Shown in pieces: positions 28,494 through 32,311 of a DNA stretch of 32,311 nt. The DNA comes from Blastocladiella britannica (Eukaryota > Blastocladiomycota > Blastocladiomycetes > Blastocladiales > Blastocladiaceae). Where the stretch lies: positions 1-32,311 of the forward strand of contig MU624677.1 in assembly GCA_025349905.2 (NCBI GenBank), written 5' to 3'. The notes below the pieces were generated by a model that did no database searches, was not told the origin of the DNA, and saw only the letters and a list, made by a program, of their open reading frames with translations. Every line of letters starts with the position of its first letter. The stretch's first letter is position 1. The translations under genes and the position numbers were made by a program.

Positions 28494-29136
28494 ATGATGT
28501 TCGCCACGCGCCGGTCCGCCGTGTTTGTCCGATCGATTGCCTCGGTCGCGTCGACGGCGACATTCTCGGCCACTGCACCACCACCAGCAGCACCAACACC
28601 AACACCAACGCCAACACCGGCACCACCAGCACGTCCCCGCAAGGCGGTGCTGACTCTGGTTCGTTTTTCTTTTCCTTTCATTTTAACAAAATGCAATCGC
28701 ACCAAACCTCAACTGAGATGCAAACAGACTCCCCGCGCCGTGTCCCGCGTCACTGAGCTGGCCAAGCAGGACTCGATTCTGCGGGTTGGCGTCAAGAAAA
28801 AGGGTACCTCTCTTGTCCATTTTCTCCTCATTGCAGACACTCACTTGATTTGATTAAAGGATGCTCGGGACTGCAATACTCGCTCGACTACGTCAAGGAC
28901 AAGCAGCGGTTTGACGAGGAGGTGATTCAGGACGGTACGCTAGTCTGTCCATTAGTTCCCATTTTTTTTATAACAAATGAATAACAGGAGCCCGCGTCCT
29001 CATCGAGTCCAAGGCGCTGTTCTCCATCCTGGGATCGGAAATGGACTATGTCCAGGACAAGCTCTCGGCGCAGTTTGTATTCCACAATCCCAACATCAAG
29101 GAGTCGTGCGGGTGCGGCCAGAGCTTTATGGTTTGA
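28494..29136 (+). CDS. ISA1: Isa1/ISCA1, A-type iron-sulfur cluster assembly protein (mitochondrial)
   Basis: Four-exon model: 28494-28658, 28728-28803, 28860-28934, 28988-29136; 154 aa. Seen: an Arg/Ser-rich mitochondrial presequence (ATRRSAVFVRSIASVAS), a Pro/Thr low-complexity spacer, then the full A-type fold: AVSRVTELAKQDSILRVGVK, GCSGLQYSLDYV, EEVIQDGARVLIESKALFSI and KESCGCGQSF. The three cluster ligands are Cys82, Cys146 and Cys148, with the C-x63-C-x-C spacing of IscA/Isa1. Known role: with Isa2 and the Iba57 protein it matures [4Fe-4S] proteins in the mitochondrial matrix. The similarity is to ISCA1 rather than ISCA2. The start has two adjacent ATGs; the first is used here. Confidence 0.93.
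28575..28630 (+). repeat. Low-complexity ACC-rich repeat
   Basis: Imperfect CCA/ACC/ACA triplets coding a Pro/Thr/Ala run between the presequence and the mature domain of Isa1. Its length is likely variable and it is not expected to be structured. Confidence 0.7.
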
Positions 29137-29141
29137 ATAAA
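29136..29141 (+). terminator. AATAAA overlapping the Isa1 stop codon
   Basis: AATAAA begins at the last base of the Isa1 TGA, and the convergent gene's stop begins 9 nt further on. If it is used, the Isa1 3' end lies inside the neighbouring gene. Motif-based only. Confidence 0.35.
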
Positions 29142-29149
29142 CCAATATA

Positions 29150-29584
29150 TTAAACGTCGTAATCGATCGCCATGATGTCCGCGACGAGCGGGCGAATCAC
29201 ATTGGTCACCACGTCCATGTGAATCTCGTGCGGAGAGTACTCGGCCAGGGCCTCGCGCGACGGCATGTCCACCGTGAACGCTGTTCATGTTACGTAATCT
29301 GTCAAAAACGTTATTTCAAGTGAAAAATAGGTAGAGTTACCGTATTCAAACCCATGGTGGCGGTCCGTGAACGACTTGCCAAACGTGGCCTTGGTGATCA
29401 GGTGCGGCAGGAGACCCGGGAGCGCCAGCAGACGGGTCTTGACATTGTCAATCTCGGCCGCAGTTGCTTTTATTTTTTTTTTCAATCGATTTAGGTCTCT
29501 TCACCGCGCGCGAGTCCATGCGATACAGGAAGGGTACCTACCGGTTTCCTTGAACTTGAAGAGCACAATATGGACGATCGGCAT
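29150..29584 (-). CDS. Stress-responsive A/B-barrel (Dabb) family protein
   Basis: Three-exon model (transcript order): 29584-29542, 29466-29341, 29280-29150; 99 aa, the usual Dabb length. Seen: the N-terminal strand MPIVHIVLFKFKE, the helix/strand block EIDNVKTRLLALPGLLPHL, GKSFTDRHHGFEYAFTVDM, and the end EALAEYSPHEIHMDVVTN followed by IRPLVADIMAIDYDV. This matches the dimeric ferredoxin-like barrel of the Dabb family (plant stable protein 1-like and fungal homologues). Known members are small dimers, some stress-induced, some polyketide cyclases; substrate here is unknown. No targeting peptide is seen, so it is probably cytosolic. The stop is only 13 nt from that of Isa1 on the other strand. 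Confidence 0.88.
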
Positions 29585-29623
29585 TTTATAGTGGAGCAAG
29601 TGTAAAGAGAGAATACTTGATTA

Positions 29624-30792
29624 TTAAACGTTCGCAAACCGGTCCGCGACCAACCCGTCGACACCTTTACGTCCGATAGTCGGCTTGGTGACGTACACGG
29701 GCTCCTTGGCGCCCAAGTACGTTGCAAACACGTCGGCCACCGAACTGTCCCACCGCGCCTTCCACACGTGCACCCCACGGGGCGTCCACGCGTGCGCCCG
29801 CACCAGATCCCAGACACGCACGCCATCGTCGTTGGCAATAGCGGAGACGGGCATGGCCGGTGCACTCAGCTCGGGCTCGCCGGGCTGCTCAAACACGAAC
29901 GCGGCCATCCGGTGGGCGCCGGAGCCGCGAGTCGGGTGCGGCGGGACGTAGGGAACAACCAGCGTGCCCACCGTGGTACTGGTGGTGGTCTGGGCGGCGG
30001 TGGTTGGGAGCGGCAGAGGGGCCGGCGCGGACGCGGCCGAGATCGGAATGTCCTTTCTGTTATACATTTTGACTGGTGAGAACCATCAACCAGAACCAAC
30101 ATGGGATAGACGTACACGACCCACAGCAGCTCCTCGGACCGCACCTCGGCGTCGGGGCGCGCCTTGTCGGCATCCACCAGTACAAACGTGTAGAGCCGCG
30201 TGTCCTCGTGGTATGGCTGCACGTGCACTTGGATAGGGCTGACGGTCTGTTTGTAGTAGCAACCATTTAGCCTTGAATGGAAAAAATAACAAAGACAAAG
30301 GAATACCTCACTGGGAGCAACCTCCTGGCCCAGCTCCACGCGTTCACCGGCAGCCGTGGCAATGTGCAACTCCACGGTGAAATCGTCCACGTTCTTGGGG
30401 AAGAAATCGGCAAAGATATGGCGTTGCTCTGCGAATTGGATCTAAAATACCATATTCACGTATATCATCAATATATGGCAATCATAAAGAGAGGCAAATG
30501 CGATACAAACCACGCGAGGACGGCGATGCCCCACAAAGTGGTCCAGACCCAATTTACGGAACTCGGGCTTGGAAAAGTCGGCGGCACCGTTACGGAACGC
30601 GGCGACCGTATCGATGTTGGTATGGGGCAGCACTGCGTCGTGGGCTTCCAGGGTTTTGAGGGCCTCAGCAAACGCCGGGTGGGCGGCGGTCTCCTTGGTA
30701 GCCACCTTGGCCATGGTGCGTCGGACCAGCAGCAGCGAGGACGACGACAGCGACGAAGCGCGGGCAGCAGCAGCACGCGGCAGAGACAACAT
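29624..30792 (-). CDS. MRPL38: Mitochondrial ribosomal protein mL38 (PEBP-like fold)
   Basis: Model (transcript order): 30792-30511, 30441-30116, 30056-29624; 346 aa. Seen: a mitochondrial presequence (PRAAAARASSLSSSSLLL, then VRR). The body is a phosphatidylethanolamine-binding-protein-like fold: PKNVDDFTVELHIATAAG, GQEVAPSEV, YTFVLVDADKARPD, EELLWVV, VPYVPPHPTRGSGAHRMA and AFVFEQPG. The D-x-D-x-x-x-P-D and P-P-H-P-x-x-G-x-G-x-H-R patterns are PEBP hallmarks. mL38 (yeast Mrpl35) is the PEBP-like protein of the large mitochondrial ribosomal subunit. A 35-nt AT-rich GT-AG segment at 30272-30306 looks intron-like, but removing it breaks frame, so I keep it. A cytosolic PEBP is the alternative, made less likely by the presequence. 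Confidence 0.8.
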
Positions 30793-30876
30793 TATGATCT
30801 TCGCGTTTGTTGATTTTTTTTTCTTTCTTTGGAAGAGCGGGTCTGCACAACCACTGCAATCAAAAGAAAAGAAAAC
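30793..30876. promoter_or_regulatory. Divergent promoter region (mL38 / rhodanese)
   Basis: 84 nt separate the divergent start codons of two genes for predicted mitochondrial proteins. Co-regulation from this short segment is possible. No motif is recognised apart from T-rich and A-rich tracts. Confidence 0.35.
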
Positions 30877-31618
30877 ATGCGCCCGTCCCTCACCTCGGCC
30901 CTGTCCTCGCTCACGCGCACGTTCCCGCGGTCCGCCGTGGCCCTGCGCCGGTCTCTGCCGACCCTTGCCGCCGCCGCCGCCGCCACCGCCTCTTTGGCGC
31001 TTCTGACGTCCTCGGGTGGTCCCGCACGCCTGCTCTTTTCCTCATCTGCTCCCGTCGACCTGTCAACCCTGGTAGTCCCTTCGCCTGCAGTCGTGGACGC
31101 AGCCTTTGCTGCCGGTATCCCAATTGGCGGCGCCGACTTGGCCGCTCTGGTCCGGTCCGGCGCCACGGGCGTGGGCAAAGACATTTTGGTGATTGATGTG
31201 CGTAGCCCTGGGGAAACGTCGTCCACGGGCGTGATCCCGACCGCGGTGACGCTGCCGCTGTCCGAGTTTGGCGCACAGCTGGCGGAACCGTCCATGCAGT
31301 TCCAGCTGCTCAACGGGTTCCCGAAACCGTCGCGCGAGTCCACCAACATTGTCGTGTACTGCCAGGCGGGCGTGCGCGCGCAAAAGGCCGCGGATATCGC
31401 TCGGTCGCTGGGATACAAGCGGTATGGTCGTTTTTTTTTCTTGTTTTTTCTGCTACCCTGGTCGATCTCACTCAACTGATGAATGAAATAACAGAGTGCG
31501 CAACTACCAGGGATCATGGGGCGAGTGGTCGTCCAAGTACGCGGCTGTGCAGCCCGGTGATGTTGAATCCTCAGGATCAGGGGCACCAGCTGCTGCTGCT
31601 GCTGCCAAGTCCGATTAA
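30877..31618 (+). CDS. Rhodanese-domain sulfurtransferase, probably mitochondrial
   Basis: Model: exons 30877-31421 and 31495-31618 (222 aa), one 73-nt intron. Seen: an Arg/Ser/Ala N-terminus (SLTRTFPRSAVALRRSLP) that fits a mitochondrial presequence, perhaps followed by a hydrophobic Ala-rich stretch. One rhodanese domain follows (about 75-205): ILVIDVRSPGETSSTGVIPT, NIVVYCQAGVRAQKAADIAR, then NYQGSWGEWSSKYAA. The active-site loop is C162-Q-A-G-V-R. Known chemistry: the loop Cys carries a persulfide and transfers sulfur to an acceptor; single-domain mitochondrial members act in sulfide/thiosulfate handling. The physiological acceptor cannot be told from sequence. Proximity to Isa1 is suggestive only. 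Low-complexity Ala at the C-terminus. Confidence 0.88.
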
Positions 31619-31678
31619 GAAAAATATATTCTTTACTTTCCCCCCTCGCTTTTCATTTAACAGACACAAAGAAACACG

Positions 31679-32172
31679 TTACTGGCCCTTGGCGTACGCC
31701 TCGAGCTCCTCCTTGGACACCTCCGAGACCTTGGCGGACTGTTATGTAATTTTTTGTTTTCATAATATGTTAAAACACAAGGAAACAAATATGAAAGCAA
31801 AGGACATGTTGTACCGGAGGAGGCGTAGGGGGGGTAAACTTCTTGGTGAGGACCGGGTCCGTCACCTTGACCGCCACCGGCTTGAAGCTGCGGATCTCGG
31901 ACACGGCCAGGTCCGTGAGGATATCTGGATTTTACATTTCTCTCAGTCGGTTTGTCATATAAAATAGACAATAAGGTATAAGGACGCACCACGGCGGGCA
32001 GCAAGAGCAGCCGACGGGGTCACGAACGTGGCCTTGGGGACGGCCGACTTCTATATCATATTTTTGGTATCAACAATCCAATCAGTGACTTTTTCAATGC
32101 TCCACTTTCCAGTCGCCATATAAGGACAAGGTATATGTGTACCAGAGCAGTGCGAGCAAGCTGGGCGAGCAT
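31679..32172 (-). CDS. ATP14: Mitochondrial F1Fo-ATP synthase subunit h (Atp14-like)
   Basis: Four-exon model (transcript order): 32172-32143, 32050-31990, 31924-31815, 31738-31679; 86 aa with introns of 92, 65 and 76 nt. Seen: a short Ala/Leu/Arg presequence (MLAQLARTAL, then FVTPSAALAARR), then DILTDLAVSEIRSFKPVAVK, TKKFTPPTPP and VSEVSKEELEAYAKGQ. This is the pattern of fungal subunit h: an N-terminal D-x-x-x-D-L-x-x-x-E-I/L-x-x-x-K-P block, a Pro-rich middle, and a closing E-L-x-A-Y helix. Known role: a peripheral-stalk component of the inner-membrane ATP synthase in fungi. It is shorter than yeast Atp14. Too small and spliced to stand out as one frame. Confidence 0.78.
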
Positions 32173-32311
32173 CGTGGTAGGAGTAAGTGTAAGAAGGTGA
32201 GGTACAAAAACTCGACAAAGAGAAAAAAAAAAATTATCAGATTATTATTGACTTTTTCGTGAAAAATGAAACAAAGCAAAGAGCCAGCGCCAAAGTTTGC
32301 CCACTTCCCAC

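Noticed and set aside
26940..28630. CRISPR-like or structural DNA repeats
   Set aside because: The repeats are simple hexanucleotide or trinucleotide runs inside coding exons, without spacers.
1..32311. tRNA, rRNA, transposase or retroelement genes
   Set aside because: No cloverleaf, rRNA segment, terminal repeat, or transposase/reverse-transcriptase motif was found by reading either strand; short ncRNAs could be missed.

Overview
This is a eukaryotic nuclear window. The coding regions are GC-rich and are cut by many short GT-AG introns (mostly about 45-75 nt, often with CTAAC/CTGAC-like branch sites). Intergenic gaps are tiny and no bacterial operon signals are seen. The gene content is fungal: ATP synthase subunit h, Isa1, mL38 and muskelin. 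It also has traits of early-diverging zoosporic fungi: class C (glutamate/GABA-B-like) GPCRs, an EED/ESC Polycomb subunit, and a long protein of Trp-rich ankyrin-like repeats. I infer a Blastocladiomycota or chytrid-like fungus. This rests on protein content and memory of families, not on a search.

Layout. 0.2-1.4 kb (+): membrane-anchored CAP-domain protein. 1.5-3.4 kb (-): Trp-rich repeat protein. 3.5-4.6 kb (+): broken leucine-rich-repeat gene. 4.9-8.8 kb (-) and 9.0-12.3 kb (+): two class C GPCRs transcribed head to head, one with an ANF-receptor-type ectodomain and one with a bacterial sugar-binding-protein-type ectodomain. 12.4-13.4 kb (-): disordered protein. 13.7-16.8 kb (+): muskelin. 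16.9-18.1 kb (-): second CAP protein. 18.2-19.5 kb (-): unrecognised protein. 19.5-20.2 kb (-): disrupted gene. 20.5-22.4 kb (+): EED homologue. 22.4-25.1 kb (+): large mitochondrial-type helical/PPR-like protein. 25.1-26.6 kb (-): secreted lectin-like protein. 26.7-27.1 kb (+): small UBZ-type zinc-finger protein. 27.1-28.4 kb (-): Pro-rich protein. 28.5-32.2 kb: Isa1 (+), Dabb-family protein (-), mitochondrial ribosomal protein mL38 (-), rhodanese (+) and ATP synthase subunit h (-).

The genes are not one pathway. Three themes stand out. The first is surface sensing or secretion (two GPCRs, two CAP proteins, a lectin-like protein). The second is regulation (muskelin for the CTLH/GID ubiquitin ligase, EED for PRC2). 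The third is a group of nuclear genes for mitochondrial proteins at the right end. Exon boundaries were worked out by hand from frame continuity and splice motifs; every model given as complete sums to a whole number of codons. The most notable item is the divergent receptor pair, above all the fusion of a bacterial-type solute-binding module to a seven-helix class C receptor.
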